Assembly (NCBI GenBank): GCA_043775075.1
Contig: JAYVSS010000019.1
Location: 1-47,223 of the forward strand
Direction of reading: 5' to 3'
DNA length: 47,223 nucleotides
DNA from: JANLQX01 sp043775075
GTDB taxonomy: Bacteria; Actinomycetota; Acidimicrobiia; Acidimicrobiales; JANYDT01
The translations under genes and the position numbers were made by a program. The notes under the pieces are model-generated. The model did not search any database and was not told the DNA's origin. It was given only the letters and a program-made list of their open reading frames with translations. Every line of letters begins with the position of its first letter. Position 1 is the first letter of the stretch. Of this stretch, positions 7,966 to 16,403 are shown in pieces.

Positions 7966-8991
7966 GTGCCTGCCGCAAATCGCTATATCGTTCCGAATGA
8001 ACTTGACGGGATGCGGCTCGACAAGGCGTTGCGTCTCCTCGTTGAGGGGCTCGCCAAAAATGATGCCTCGATGCTCATTGGACGCAAACGCGTTCGAGTG
8101 AACAACCGCCCGGTCACCTTCGATTCGTGGGAGGTGCGGACCGGATACATCATCGAGATCGCCGGCACCATCTCCACCTCGGCGAACGCACACGTGTTTG
8201 ATCCGAGCTGGATCTTGGCCGACGACGGATTGCTACTCGCCATCAACAAACCGAGCGGTTTACGACCGGAAGAACGCGGCGTAGTGGACCGAGACAACCT
8301 CGTGACCCTTCTCACTGAGCATCTCGGTCAGGTCGTGGTGCCCGTCCATCGAATTGATCGGGACACCTCGGGCGTCATGTTGCTCGTCCGCAAAAGCGCT
8401 CCGAGACAGCTTCGCTCCGAACTGGACTATGCGTTCAAAGAGCATGAGGTCAACAAGCGCTATCTCGCCGTGATTGCTCGCCCAAATTCCATCAAGGCCG
8501 GACGTATGGTCGATCTGTTGGGCCAGGACCGTGAGCATCGCGATCGGATGACGGTCGTCGACCGCAACGGTGACCGGGCCGAAACGATTGTCGAGGTGGG
8601 CGACGCGAACAACAAACGCCAGCAGCTCCACCTGATCCCTATTACCGGACGCACCCATCAACTTCGTGTGCAGCTGGCGTGGCGCCACGCCCCGATTTTG
8701 GGCGACCGACTCTATGGCTCCAAGGCCGTGTCCCAAGCGGCGTCACGTCTGTTGCTCCACGCCGAGCGGCTGGAGATTCCGCCGATCGGTGGGCACGACG
8801 TCCGCGTGTTCGAGGCCCCGATACCACGTGAGCTTACGATCATCGCCAACCCCGAACCGGAAAGTGCCGCAGTGGCCGACGCCGGTCCGGACGGCACTCC
8901 TCGCCCCGCCAAGGTGAGTCGCCCAAACACCCCAAAGCAGCCACGAGAAACAAAACGCGCAGCCGGAGAAAAGGCCGCCCGCAAACGCTAA
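7966..8991 (+). CDS. RluA-family pseudouridine synthase with S4 domain
   Basis: RluA-family enzymes isomerise specific uridines of rRNA or tRNA to pseudouridine. An S4-like RNA-binding domain (LDGMRLDKALRLL through VRVNNRPV) occupies roughly residues 13-65. The catalytic motif HRIDRDTSG, with the nucleophilic Asp, is at about 128-136, followed by KRYLAVI and the GRTHQLRVQL substrate-loop motif. The C-terminus carries a long Lys/Arg/Pro-rich tail. The frame is open to 7828, but those codons overlap the flanking repeat, so the start is set at GTG 7966 (VPAANRYIVP), giving about 341 aa. No strong ribosome-binding site is visible, so the start is moderately sure. The target RNA position cannot be assigned, and RluC/RluD-type naming would be a guess. 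Confidence 0.88.
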   Translation: MPAANRYIVPNELDGMRLDKALRLLVEGLAKNDASMLIGRKRVRVNNRPVTFDSWEVRTGYIIEIAGTISTSANAHVFDPSWILADDGLLLAINKPSGLRPEERGVVDRDNLVTLLTEHLGQVVVPVHRIDRDTSGVMLLVRKSAPRQLRSELDYAFKEHEVNKRYLAVIARPNSIKAGRMVDLLGQDREHRDRMTVVDRNGDRAETIVEVGDANNKRQQLHLIPITGRTHQLRVQLAWRHAPILGDRLYGSKAVSQAASRLLLHAERLEIPPIGGHDVRVFEAPIPRELTIIANPEPESAAVADAGPDGTPRPAKVSRPNTPKQPRETKRAAGEKAARKR

Positions 8992-9125
8992 GAAGACGAG
9001 CCCATAGGCGAGACGACCAGTAGACACAGCAAAATAGACCGGCCAGCTTGCTGGCCGTCAAGACGATCGACGCAAGAAACGTTGACCGATCGGCGCGGGC
9101 TCTAAGCGCGCTTTCTTTCTGCCCG

Positions 9126-9767
9126 CTACAACAGGCGACGGTCGTTCGCCCATCGGGTTAGCTCATACCGGCTGGAGAGCTGAAGCTTGCGCAACACCGA
9201 TGACACGTGAGTCTCGATCGTCTTCACCGACAGCGTGAGTTGACGAGCAATTTCTTTGTACGCATACCCGCGGGCAATCAAACGAAGGACTTCTTTTTCC
9301 CGTTGCGTGAGCTGATCGAGTTCGGGATCGGCGACGGTATCGACCGGAAGGTTCGTGGAAAACGCGTCGAGCACGAAGCCGGCGAGCCGAGGGGAAAACA
9401 CTGCGTCGCCCTCGGCAATCCGTTCGATGGCGGCGGCCAACTCTTTGCCGTCGATGGTCTTGGTGACGTAACCCCGGGCGCCAGCGCGGATAACGGCGAT
9501 GACATCCTCGGAGGCGTCGGAGACCGAGAGGGCCAGAAACTTCACGTCGGGCTCTCGTTCGTGTACGCGCGGAATGACCGACGCTCCGCCGCCGCCGGGG
9601 AGGTGAACATCGAGCAGGACAACCTGCGGGCGCAGCGCAATGATGCCCGACACGGCGGTGTCGACGTCGGCGGCGTCGCCGACGATCTGCACGGCCTCGG
9701 ATAGTTCGGCGGCCACGCCCTTTCGGAACAGTTGATGATCGTCCACCAGAAAAACGCGCGTCTTCAT
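9126..9767 (-). CDS. LuxR/NarL-family response regulator
   Basis: A cytoplasmic transcription regulator of 213 residues. The receiver domain has the acidic pair DD at 9-10, the phosphoacceptor Asp53 in VVLLDVHLPGG, and a KT switch Lys later on. The C-terminal LuxR helix-turn-helix (LTQREKEVLRLIARGYAYKEIA ... TVETHVSSVLRKL-like) runs from about 148 to 205. ATG 9767 has GAAAGG about 8 nt upstream and lies 3 nt after the stop of the kinase gene; a TTG at 9773 is a weaker alternative. The tight spacing means it is co-transcribed with the PspC kinase and is almost certainly its partner. The divergent PspC genes next door are plausible targets, but no operator was identified. Confidence 0.93.
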   Translation of the reverse strand: MKTRVFLVDDHQLFRKGVAAELSEAVQIVGDAADVDTAVSGIIALRPQVVLLDVHLPGGGGASVIPRVHEREPDVKFLALSVSDASEDVIAVIRAGARGYVTKTIDGKELAAAIERIAEGDAVFSPRLAGFVLDAFSTNLPVDTVADPELDQLTQREKEVLRLIARGYAYKEIARQLTLSVKTIETHVSSVLRKLQLSSRYELTRWANDRRLL

Positions 9768-9769
9768 GT

Positions 9770-11221
9770 TCAAACCTTTCGTTGGCGTTTCTTCTCGGAT
9801 CGCCGGGTCTCGTCTGGAGGCACGAGTGAGTCAGGAGTGGGCGCGTCGCCTGATGGGGCGAGATGATGAGGGCGGGCGATCGTGAGCTGCACCTCGGTGC
9901 CTTCGCCCGGCGCCGACGAGATCAGAACTCGGCCACCGGCGCGCTGTACGCGGCCCTGAATCGACTCGCTCAGCCCACGCCGGTCACTTTCCACTTCGCG
10001 CAGGTCGAAGCCCTTACCGCGGTCACGCACAAACGCCACCAATTCGCGTTCGTCGACCTCGAGATAGACGTCCACCTTGGTTGCGCCAGAGTGCTTCCCG
10101 GCGTTGACGAGCACCTCGCGAATCGCCGCCAGAAGAACGCGAGATTCGTCCGCCAGCGGGCCGTCACCCACGCGGACCACGTCGACATTGATGCCGTAGG
10201 AGTCTTCGACTTCTTCAACGATCACATCCATAAGCTCGCTTATGGAAAGCGGTCGGCTCGCACTCTGGTCAGCCTCACTGAAAAGCCAAGCTCGGAGTTC
10301 GCGTTCTTGACGACGGGCCAAAGCCTGCACCTGCCGAGGGTCTTCAGCCTTGCGCTGAATGATCGCCAACGTTTGCAACACCGAGTCATGGAGGTGGGCG
10401 GCAATGTCGGCCTTCTCCTCCGACCGGACACGGGCCCGTCGCTCTTCGCTAAGCGCACGTAGCACTGAACGGCTCCACGGCAGGAGAATCAAACCGAGCC
10501 CACCGACCAACGCAAACACCGCCAAAAAGAGGCCGGTCAGAGCGTTCAGCCGAGATGCCTTCGACACCACGCCTGCCAACCCCCCAAACACGAACAATCC
10601 GCCAATCGCCAGCCGTTTGGCCTGACCACGCCACGACCACGAACCGGAGCGAGTAAGCGCGTGTTCGATCGAACGTCGACCCTCAGCGCTGATCATCGAC
10701 GCACCTACCGACAACACGAGAATCGGCCACATCAACCAGACCGGAAACGGCAGACCTAGCTGTTGGATGAGCAGCATGAACCCGAGAATCACCGCGCCGA
10801 AGGCCACCGCGGAGAGCGGGTCTCCGGCGGTGGAGAGCACGTTGCGCTTCGACCTGTTGCCCACCGCCGCTGGTGCCTCGGGCAACATGAGCCACGCCAG
10901 GCCATAAATGCCGATACCGACGCCAGAGGCAAACGCCAGAGCAACAAAGGCGATGCGAACGAGCGAGACGTCGAGTCCGATGCGTTCAGCAATTCCTGAT
11001 GCCACTCCGCCCAACCAGCGATCTCCGGGGCCGGCGCGTTCGATGTCGTGGAGCGACGACGGTAGATGGGGCCGCCGCGTTGCGTGGTGGGGTGCATGCG
11101 ATGGCCCGGCGGATAACCGGGTGCGCTCGGCCGATGGCTGTGGTCGAGGCGCTGAGTCAACGATCAGCGCCGGGTCAGGGAGCACGCGCGAGGAATCGTT
11201 TGGCGTGTTCACGGCATCCAT
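9770..11221 (-). CDS. PspC-domain sensor histidine kinase
   Basis: A membrane histidine kinase of 483 residues. After a disordered N-terminal ~55 residues comes a PspC domain (GDRWLGGVASGIAERIGLD ... GIYGLAWLMLPEAP), then about four further hydrophobic segments (for example SAVAFGAVILGFMLLI and FLAVFALVGGLGLILLPW). The kinase core is of the NarL/LiaS type. The phosphoacceptor is in AAHLHDSVLQTLA at about residue 275, and the HATPase motifs REVLVNAGKHSGA, DRGKGFDL and GEGTEVQL follow. PspC domains sense or bind phage-shock or envelope-stress partners in other bacteria; the signal here is unknown. It is divergent from the PspC membrane protein at 11344 across 122 bp, and both likely share a control region. 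Confidence 0.92.
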   Translation of the reverse strand: MDAVNTPNDSSRVLPDPALIVDSAPRPQPSAERTRLSAGPSHAPHHATRRPHLPSSLHDIERAGPGDRWLGGVASGIAERIGLDVSLVRIAFVALAFASGVGIGIYGLAWLMLPEAPAAVGNRSKRNVLSTAGDPLSAVAFGAVILGFMLLIQQLGLPFPVWLMWPILVLSVGASMISAEGRRSIEHALTRSGSWSWRGQAKRLAIGGLFVFGGLAGVVSKASRLNALTGLFLAVFALVGGLGLILLPWSRSVLRALSEERRARVRSEEKADIAAHLHDSVLQTLAIIQRKAEDPRQVQALARRQERELRAWLFSEADQSASRPLSISELMDVIVEEVEDSYGINVDVVRVGDGPLADESRVLLAAIREVLVNAGKHSGATKVDVYLEVDERELVAFVRDRGKGFDLREVESDRRGLSESIQGRVQRAGGRVLISSAPGEGTEVQLTIARPHHLAPSGDAPTPDSLVPPDETRRSEKKRQRKV

Positions 11222-11343
11222 GGTGCCAGGTGGACGGCGGGCCGGGCGTCCGGGGAACCCCTACGCAATCCCTGGTGGGCCGGGTCCGGTCAGGGTCGAA
11301 CCGGGGGAAGCCCTGATGCCCGCAATCGCCACCAGCCGTCACT

Positions 11344-12669
11344 ATGAATGACATGAAGACCAAGACCGCCGCTTCGAGCAACGCTGACAGGACCGCTCCG
11401 GCCAGCCCGGCCTCGCCGCCGACGAGCCCCAAGAAGCTCTACCGCAGTCGGGACAACCGGGTGATCAAGGGCGTGGCCGGCGGTGTCGGCGAGTACTTCG
11501 GCATTGATCCGGTGATCGTGCGTCTGGCGTTTCTCTTCACGTTCGCCTTGGGGGGCGTCGGGTTCTTCGGCTATCTCCTCGCCGTGGTGTTACTGCCCAA
11601 GCGTCCAAAGAACTTGCCAGCCCCCACTACCCCCATGACCAGCGGATTTGAAGCACTTCAAAACCGGTCACTCGGTGTCTGGGTGCTCATCGGCATCGGG
11701 GCGGCGATCCTCGTCGATCGGCTGAATCTCAACATCATCGGGGATCGACTGTGGCCGCTTCTGCTCATCGGTGGCGGTCTGGTCGTGCTCATGCGTCGAC
11801 GCGATGCCAACGCCATCCGTGAGCACAACGAAAGGCGAAGTCGTTCGTTCGCCACGGCGCCGATGTCGACGCGCAGCGCCACCACGTCGACGCTGATTGG
11901 CGACGTCTCTCCGACTCGTCGAGATCTCCAGGCCGAGGCACTGGCGGAACTCCACGATCCTGTCGTTGACGAAGTCGAACGCGCCGTCGCCGAACTTCGC
12001 TCCGAACGCCTCGGTCGCCCGATAAATGGTCAGTTCGACCCCGTCGACGACGATCTCATGGCCGAGCCACCCACGACGACGGGACGGTTCCGCAGTGCGC
12101 GTCGCCGTGAGCGAACCGGGAATGACGCTCGTCGGAGTCCACATCGCAATCGCCTGCGCCGATTCATCTTGGCCTGTCTGCTCTTCACCGTGTTCCTCGT
12201 GACCGTCAGCGCCTTTCTCGGATTGCGCATTGTGACTCGCGGTGCGGGGCAACGCGACGTCGCCATCGCTGTCGGAACAACGAACTTTTCGCAAACCTTC
12301 GGCGCCGGTGACTTCCGGCTCGACCTCAGCGCCCTCGATGGACCGGCGACCGGCAAGGTTTCGCTTGATTTCGGGAAACTGTCGGTCGTTCTTCCAAGCG
12401 GTCCGAATCGCCCCGCCCTGGAGATCCATTCCCGGTCGCGCATCGTCATCGCCGAGACCGGCGTGGGTCAGAGCACCGAGGCATTCATCGGGAATCGAAC
12501 TCGTGTCATTCCTGGCTGCGGGCGAAACGCCGCGGCGAACGGGGCGGACTTCATTGACACAGTGAAACTCGATCTCTCGATGCTCGCCGGCAACGTTGAT
12601 CTCCTCCCCGCCAGACCGTGTCCGACCACCACGGTCAGTGCATCCGCGACAACCACGCCCCTTCGCTAA
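11344..12669 (+). CDS. PspC-domain membrane protein with LiaF-like C-terminal region
   Basis: The 441-aa product has a PspC domain near the N-terminus (KKLYRSRDNRVIKGVAGGVGEYFG ... LLAVVLLPKRP, about residues 30-85). Two short hydrophobic segments follow (SLGVWVLIGIGAAILVD and LWPLLLIGGGLVVLM), then a ~120-residue polar Arg-rich linker, another transmembrane helix (RRFILACLLFTVFLVTVSAF), and an exported beta-rich tail resembling the LiaF/DUF4097 type. The order resembles LiaF-type negative regulators of envelope-stress kinases, but the C-terminal assignment is by pattern only. ATG 11344 is taken as start; ATG 11353 is possible. It is divergent from the PspC kinase and precedes a 53-codon membrane-peptide gene in the same direction. 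Confidence 0.85.
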   Translation: MNDMKTKTAASSNADRTAPASPASPPTSPKKLYRSRDNRVIKGVAGGVGEYFGIDPVIVRLAFLFTFALGGVGFFGYLLAVVLLPKRPKNLPAPTTPMTSGFEALQNRSLGVWVLIGIGAAILVDRLNLNIIGDRLWPLLLIGGGLVVLMRRRDANAIREHNERRSRSFATAPMSTRSATTSTLIGDVSPTRRDLQAEALAELHDPVVDEVERAVAELRSERLGRPINGQFDPVDDDLMAEPPTTTGRFRSARRRERTGNDARRSPHRNRLRRFILACLLFTVFLVTVSAFLGLRIVTRGAGQRDVAIAVGTTNFSQTFGAGDFRLDLSALDGPATGKVSLDFGKLSVVLPSGPNRPALEIHSRSRIVIAETGVGQSTEAFIGNRTRVIPGCGRNAAANGADFIDTVKLDLSMLAGNVDLLPARPCPTTTVSASATTTPLR

Positions 12670-12705
12670 CTGCACCCATTCACTTCAGAATCAAAGGAAC
12701 CAATC

Positions 12706-12867
12706 ATGAAACTCACCAACATCATCCTGTTTGCCATCGGCGCCGTGCTCCTCATCGCCGGCATCGGCGCTCTCGCCAGCGTCGCCCTCCGCCTGCTGTG
12801 GCCGGCGATGCTCCTCGGTGTGGGCGTCGCCCTCATCGGCAAGGCGGTGAAAAACCCGACCGGCTGA
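12706..12867 (+). CDS. 53-aa membrane peptide downstream of the PspC gene
   Basis: A short gene with clear signals: ATG at 12706, AAAGGA ending about 7 nt upstream, and a TGA at 12865-12867. The product is two hydrophobic helices (LTNIILFAIGAVLLIAGIG and LRLLWPAMLLGVGVALIG) separated by a short ALASVA turn, with a basic KAVKNPTG end, so it is probably a double-spanning inner-membrane peptide. I recognise no family. Position 36 nt after the PspC gene and a strong hairpin 38 nt beyond its stop indicate it is the last gene of that operon and probably a small partner in the same envelope-stress system. Codon use matches its neighbours. Confidence 0.8.
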   Translation: MKLTNIILFAIGAVLLIAGIGALASVALRLLWPAMLLGVGVALIGKAVKNPTG

Positions 12868-12904
12868 CATTCCTGTCAGGCGCGGCCACAGCCCCGGCCG
12901 AACA

Positions 12905-12933
12905 GGCGTCTCCCGCGTCGGGCGGGAGACGCC
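12905..12933. terminator. strong terminator hairpin between convergent genes
   Basis: A perfect 12-bp GC-rich stem (GGCGTCTCCCGC / GCGGGAGACGCC) with a 5-nt loop sits between the end of the PspC operon and the end of the aldo/keto reductase gene. It could serve both strands. No T-run follows. Confidence 0.75.
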
Positions 12934-12935
12934 CA

Positions 12936-13931
12936 CTACGGACGAGTGGTCGGGGATTGGGTCTGCTGGGGATCGGTCTCGTAGACCCCGGCGAGGACGG
13001 CGTCGATGGCCGCCATCGTATCGGCGTCGAGCTTTTTGTCCGACGCAACGGCGGAGTCGTCGAGCTGCTCAGGACGCGAGGCACCGACGATCGCCGACGC
13101 CACGTTCGGATTAGTAAGTACCCATGCGACCGCCATGGCGGCCATCGTCATCCCCGCGTCAGCGGCGACGGGTCGAAGGTTTTGCACGGCATTGAGGACG
13201 TCGTCTCGCAGCCATCGTTTGATCATCTGCGATCCCGCCGGATCCTCTGCGCGCGAACCTTCCGGCACAGACTGACCAGCCAGGTACTTGCCCGTGAGCA
13301 CGCCCTGAGCAATAGGTGACCATACGATCTGTGACAGCCCGCACTCCTCGCTCGCCGGAACAACTTCGGCCTCAATGACCCGCCACAACATGGAGTACTG
13401 AGGCTGGTTCGACACGAACGGCACGTGCAGTTCCTTGGCCAGCGCCGCACCACGACGAATCTCGTCGGCCGACCATTCGGACACGCCGATGTACAACGCC
13501 TTACCGGCGCGAACAATGTCGGCGAACGCCAGCATGGTTTCTTCGAGCGGCGTTTCCACGTCGTACCGATGCGCTTGATAGAGGTCGACGTAGTCCGTAC
13601 CCAGTCGCTTCAACGAACCGTCGATCCCCTCCATGAGGTGCTTGCGCGAGAGACCACGAGCATTCACGCTTCGACCGGTCGGCCAGTACACCTTGGTGGC
13701 GATCTCAAGATTCTCTCGGCGCTCGTCCTTCAGAGCACGGCCGAGCACGGCTTCGGCCTTCGTGCCGGCATAGGCGTCCGCAGTATCAAACGTGGTGATG
13801 CCAAGTTCAAGGGCCCGCCGCACACAGGCCAGAGCAGCCTCTTCCTCCACCTGACTGCCATGGGTCAGCCAATTGCCGTAGCTGACAGCCGAAACTTTGA
13901 GACCACTGAGTCCGAGATAGCGATGTTCCAT
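12936..13931 (-). CDS. aldo/keto reductase (voltage-gated K+ channel beta-subunit-like)
   Basis: An NADPH-dependent carbonyl reductase of 331 residues. The catalytic tetrad can be placed: Asp49 (FDTAD), Tyr54 (ADAYAG), Lys80 (IATKVYW) and His121 (YQAHRYD). Later motifs include YIGVSEWS, PQYSMLWR, SPIAQGVLTGKY and the C-terminal NADP-binding AIVGASRPEQL. The PQYSMLWR and SPIAQGVLTGKY forms are typical of the Kv-beta/YghZ-like branch. The frame stays open 250 codons upstream but that part is antisense to the HD gene; ATG 13931 begins the conserved MEHRYLGLSGLKVS opening. It is divergent from the HD hydrolase with only 30 bp between starts, so promoters must overlap or transcripts be leaderless. 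The physiological substrate is unknown. Confidence 0.92.
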   Translation of the reverse strand: MEHRYLGLSGLKVSAVSYGNWLTHGSQVEEEAALACVRRALELGITTFDTADAYAGTKAEAVLGRALKDERRENLEIATKVYWPTGRSVNARGLSRKHLMEGIDGSLKRLGTDYVDLYQAHRYDVETPLEETMLAFADIVRAGKALYIGVSEWSADEIRRGAALAKELHVPFVSNQPQYSMLWRVIEAEVVPASEECGLSQIVWSPIAQGVLTGKYLAGQSVPEGSRAEDPAGSQMIKRWLRDDVLNAVQNLRPVAADAGMTMAAMAVAWVLTNPNVASAIVGASRPEQLDDSAVASDKKLDADTMAAIDAVLAGVYETDPQQTQSPTTRP

Positions 13932-13961
13932 GACGCTGACCGTATCCGGTAAACCGTTGGA

Positions 13962-14591
13962 GTGACCACGCCGACTCCGCTTCCATCTCGCCTCACGGAA
14001 CAGATTGCGTTTCTCGTCGAGATCGACAAACTTAAAACGGTGCTGCGCCAAACCCCGATTGTCGACGGCTCGCGTCGAGAAAACACCGCTGAGCATTCGT
14101 GGCATCTCGCCGTGTTCGCCATGGTTTTGGCCGAACACGCGCCCGAACCGGTGGATATCGCCAAGGTCATCACCATGCTCCTCCTGCACGACATCGTGGA
14201 GATCGACGCCGGAGACACCTTTATCTACGCCGCCTCCGATCCCGCCGTGGCCGCCCAGCAAGAGGCCGATGAAATGGCTGCTGCCCATCGCATCTTTTCT
14301 CTTCTCCCCGTCGATCAAGCTGCTCGGCTGCGGGCACTGTGGGATGAGTTCGAGGCGAAGGAAACGGCCGACGCCAAGTTCGCTAAGACGATCGACCGTC
14401 TCCAGCCGATCCTGCTCAATCGCGTAAGTGGAGGCGGATCGTGGAAGGTGCACTCGATCACCGCGGACAAGACTCGCCGCATGGTCCGGGCACTGATGCC
14501 CGCCGATTCGATCCTCACCGACTACGCGCTCACGTTGATCGAGGAGGCGGTAGCCGAGGGACTCCTGCTCCCCGACCCGGCCGACGCATAG
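13962..14591 (+). CDS. HD-domain hydrolase (YfbR/HDDC2-like nucleotidase)
   Basis: The 209-aa product has the family order LTEQIAFLVEIDKLKTVLRQT, then RENTAEHSWHLAVF with His45, LLLHDIVEIDAGDT with the His76-Asp77 pair and Asp85, and a helical tail. This pattern fits the YfbR/HDDC2 branch of HD phosphohydrolases, some of which act as 5'-deoxynucleotidases; activity on deoxynucleotides here is an inference. The GTG at 13962 is preceded by TTGGA immediately adjacent, and the start lies 30 nt from the divergent reductase start, so leaderless translation is likely. The next gene on this strand is the small Lrp-type effector protein, 47 nt downstream, possibly in the same transcript. Confidence 0.85.
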   Translation: MTTPTPLPSRLTEQIAFLVEIDKLKTVLRQTPIVDGSRRENTAEHSWHLAVFAMVLAEHAPEPVDIAKVITMLLLHDIVEIDAGDTFIYAASDPAVAAQQEADEMAAAHRIFSLLPVDQAARLRALWDEFEAKETADAKFAKTIDRLQPILLNRVSGGGSWKVHSITADKTRRMVRALMPADSILTDYALTLIEEAVAEGLLLPDPADA

Positions 14592-14638
14592 GGATTCGCC
14601 AGCAAAGCAGCCGAATGCACCGGGTACAGTGGGAAATC

Positions 14639-14878
14639 GTGTCAACTGTTGCCGCTTATATCCTCCTGCAAACCGATGTCGGGAAATCATCGTCGGTCTG
14701 CAAAGCCGTTGGCGTGCTGAGCGGCGTGGTGAGCTGCGAAGAGGTCACCGGCCCCTACGACCTCATCGTCAAAGCCGAGGCCGAGAGTCTCGACGAGCTA
14801 GGCAAGCAAGTCGTCTCCCGCATCCAGTTGGTTGAGGGCATCACCCGCACGCTGACCTGCCCAGTGATCCACTTCTAA
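14639..14878 (+). CDS. stand-alone Lrp/AsnC effector-binding (RAM) domain protein
   Basis: A 79-aa protein consisting only of the regulation-of-amino-acid-metabolism fold: AAYILLQTDVGK, a central CEEVTGPYDLIVKAEAES segment and the closing IQLVEGITRTLTCPVI strand. No DNA-binding helix-turn-helix precedes it, so it is a SraA/LrpA-RAM type protein that may bind an amino acid or modulate full-length Lrp regulators by hetero-oligomerisation. GTG 14639 starts just before the fold; ATG 14615 is an in-frame alternative giving eight more residues. It follows the HD hydrolase on the same strand. The ligand is unknown. Confidence 0.82.
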   Translation: MSTVAAYILLQTDVGKSSSVCKAVGVLSGVVSCEEVTGPYDLIVKAEAESLDELGKQVVSRIQLVEGITRTLTCPVIHF

Positions 14879-14937
14879 CGCCAGATCGCTCGACGGCGCA
14901 CTGCGTCGAGACGAAGCGAACACGGTTCGTCCGCCGG

Positions 14938-15654
14938 CTAGAGGCCCATCGCCCACACGAGGATTTCGGCTCCCTCAGGACCGGCCGTTACCTCGACTGA
15001 CCCGGCGCCTGTGAGTCGGGCGGCGTCGCTGGTGAGGAGCGACTGACCGTTGATGGAGGCAGAGCCCTTCGGAACGAAAAGATGCACGAAGGCCATATCG
15101 GGCATGGTCACCGATTCATTCGCACTCAGGCGCGCGCCCAAGAGCACCGCGTCACGCTGAGCGATGGAAACGGCTCCGTCGTGCCCGGTGCCAGACGCGA
15201 TCGGAACGAGTCCACCCTTGGCCAGTTCGGCATTGATGTCCATCTGCTCGTATCCCGGGCGGATGCGCTCCGTGTCTGGCAGCACCCACATCTGTACGAG
15301 ATGCACGGACGTGTCTTTCGACGGGTTCTTTTCGGAGTGCCAAATGCCAGTGCCAGCAGACATGCGCTGGGCCAAGCCCGGGTACAGCAAACCCCGATTG
15401 CCCTCCGAGTCTTTGTGTTCGAGTTCGCCGTCGAGCACCCACGTAACAATCTCCATGTCTTGATGCGGGTGCGTGTCAAAACCAGAGCTCGGGGCGATGA
15501 CATCGTCGTTGTTCACGAGGAGCAACCCATGACCAACGTTCGTCGGGTCGTACTGACCGCCGAAACTAAAACTGTGGCGACCCTTCAGCCAGGCCAGGTT
15601 CGTTGACATGCGGTCGTCGGCTCGGCGGATATCGATAGTGTTCGCTGGCTTCAT
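14938..15654 (-). CDS. pirin family bicupin protein
   Basis: The 238-aa product is a two-cupin pirin. The N-terminal cupin has the metal ligands in the usual places: His62 and His64 in DTHPHQDMEIVTWV, and His106 and Glu108 in GTGIWHSEKN. The motifs LKGRHSFSFGGQYDP and LDGELEHKDSEGN are conserved. Some pirins are quercetin dioxygenases, others are regulatory; the sequence does not decide. ATG 15654 is preceded by GAGAAAGG and opens MKPANTIDIRRADDR; the frame upstream is open only as antisense to DUF1361. It is the last of a minus-strand series and has its own palindrome 55 bp upstream. Confidence 0.92.
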   Translation of the reverse strand: MKPANTIDIRRADDRMSTNLAWLKGRHSFSFGGQYDPTNVGHGLLLVNNDDVIAPSSGFDTHPHQDMEIVTWVLDGELEHKDSEGNRGLLYPGLAQRMSAGTGIWHSEKNPSKDTSVHLVQMWVLPDTERIRPGYEQMDINAELAKGGLVPIASGTGHDGAVSIAQRDAVLLGARLSANESVTMPDMAFVHLFVPKGSASINGQSLLTSDAARLTGAGSVEVTAGPEGAEILVWAMGL

Positions 15655-15704
15655 GGCGGTGGCCTTTCTCGTTGTCTCCTTGGTCAACGGCCAACGCGAA
15701 GTAT

Positions 15705-16385
15705 TTATTTCAAATTTGAACGATCGCTGGCGACGAGGCTGGAAAACGCCAGCAGTACGGCGTATCCGGCGAGCAGAAACACGGCAAAGAGCACGATGAA
15801 TAGGGTGGCCCAGCGGTCGCGGAAAGGGTCCCCGGCATGATTCAGCACGTCTCGCAGCAGCCGCCGCGGGCGGACGAACGCGTCCCAGGAATTCCATCGC
15901 TGTATCCGCCCGAGGTAGAGGCCGTAGCTCCCGAGACCCATGGCAAATACAGAAAACACCCAACCTGCAGGCGTGCCGAACCGCCGGGCCACGGATGCCT
16001 GCACCAGGTACAGCGACGCAAAGCCGAGGAAAGCTCCAGTGGCGGCAAATGCGGCAAACAGCAGGGCGTCATAAAGCGCTGGGACCCCGCCGGCTTGGCC
16101 GAGATGGATCAGGTCGGTCATGAGGTACGGAGCGTTGGGAAAGAACAACAACCACACGACAACGAGCGGGGCCGACACCTTCAGCGAGCGGTTCGCCCGC
16201 GACCACGCGTCGATGGCCCAGGCCAGAGGAAACGGGACGCACGCCAGAAAGAGGTTCCAGACGAGGAATCGGTACGAGGCAGAATCCGTGAGCCGAGCCC
16301 GCACGACCAACATCGCCAAGCACCCAGCCACCGACGCCCCCAGGGCGACGGCCACCGCCCAGCGGCTGCGATTTAGACGACCCAT
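15705..16385 (-). CDS. DUF1361 integral membrane protein
   Basis: The 226-aa product has about six hydrophobic helices and the two diagnostic DUF1361 motifs: LFFPNAPYLMTDLIHL, and GRIQRWNSWD in the second half. The family is membrane-bound and of unknown function. ATG 16385 is used; AAGG lies very close to it, so the ribosome-binding site is weak. It follows the small unknown gene after fumarase by 18 nt on the same strand and is followed by pirin after 50 nt, so it may be transcribed with either. Its last codons overlap the palindrome proposed as the pirin operator. Confidence 0.85.
   Translation of the reverse strand: MGRLNRSRWAVAVALGASVAGCLAMLVVRARLTDSASYRFLVWNLFLACVPFPLAWAIDAWSRANRSLKVSAPLVVVWLLFFPNAPYLMTDLIHLGQAGGVPALYDALLFAAFAATGAFLGFASLYLVQASVARRFGTPAGWVFSVFAMGLGSYGLYLGRIQRWNSWDAFVRPRRLLRDVLNHAGDPFRDRWATLFIVLFAVFLLAGYAVLLAFSSLVASDRSNLK
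15709..15720. promoter_or_regulatory. palindrome TTCAAATTTGAA upstream of pirin
   Basis: A perfect 12-bp AT-rich palindrome in an otherwise GC-rich region, 55 bp before the pirin start and overlapping the last codons of the DUF1361 gene. Its isolation and symmetry suggest an operator for a dimeric regulator of pirin. No regulator gene is adjacent. Confidence 0.4.
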
Positions 16386-16403
16386 GCCTTACAAGTCTGG
16401 TCG

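Noticed and set aside
11601..11608. Another GCGTCCAA 8-mer, inside the PspC gene
   Set aside because: It falls in normal coding sequence (Lys-Arg-Pro-Lys region), has no partner at 22 bp and no inverted copy, so it is a chance match and not a third repeat element.
13932..14690. Upstream extension of the aldo/keto reductase frame
   Set aside because: It is antisense to the HD hydrolase gene and shows no reductase features before MEHRYLGLSG.
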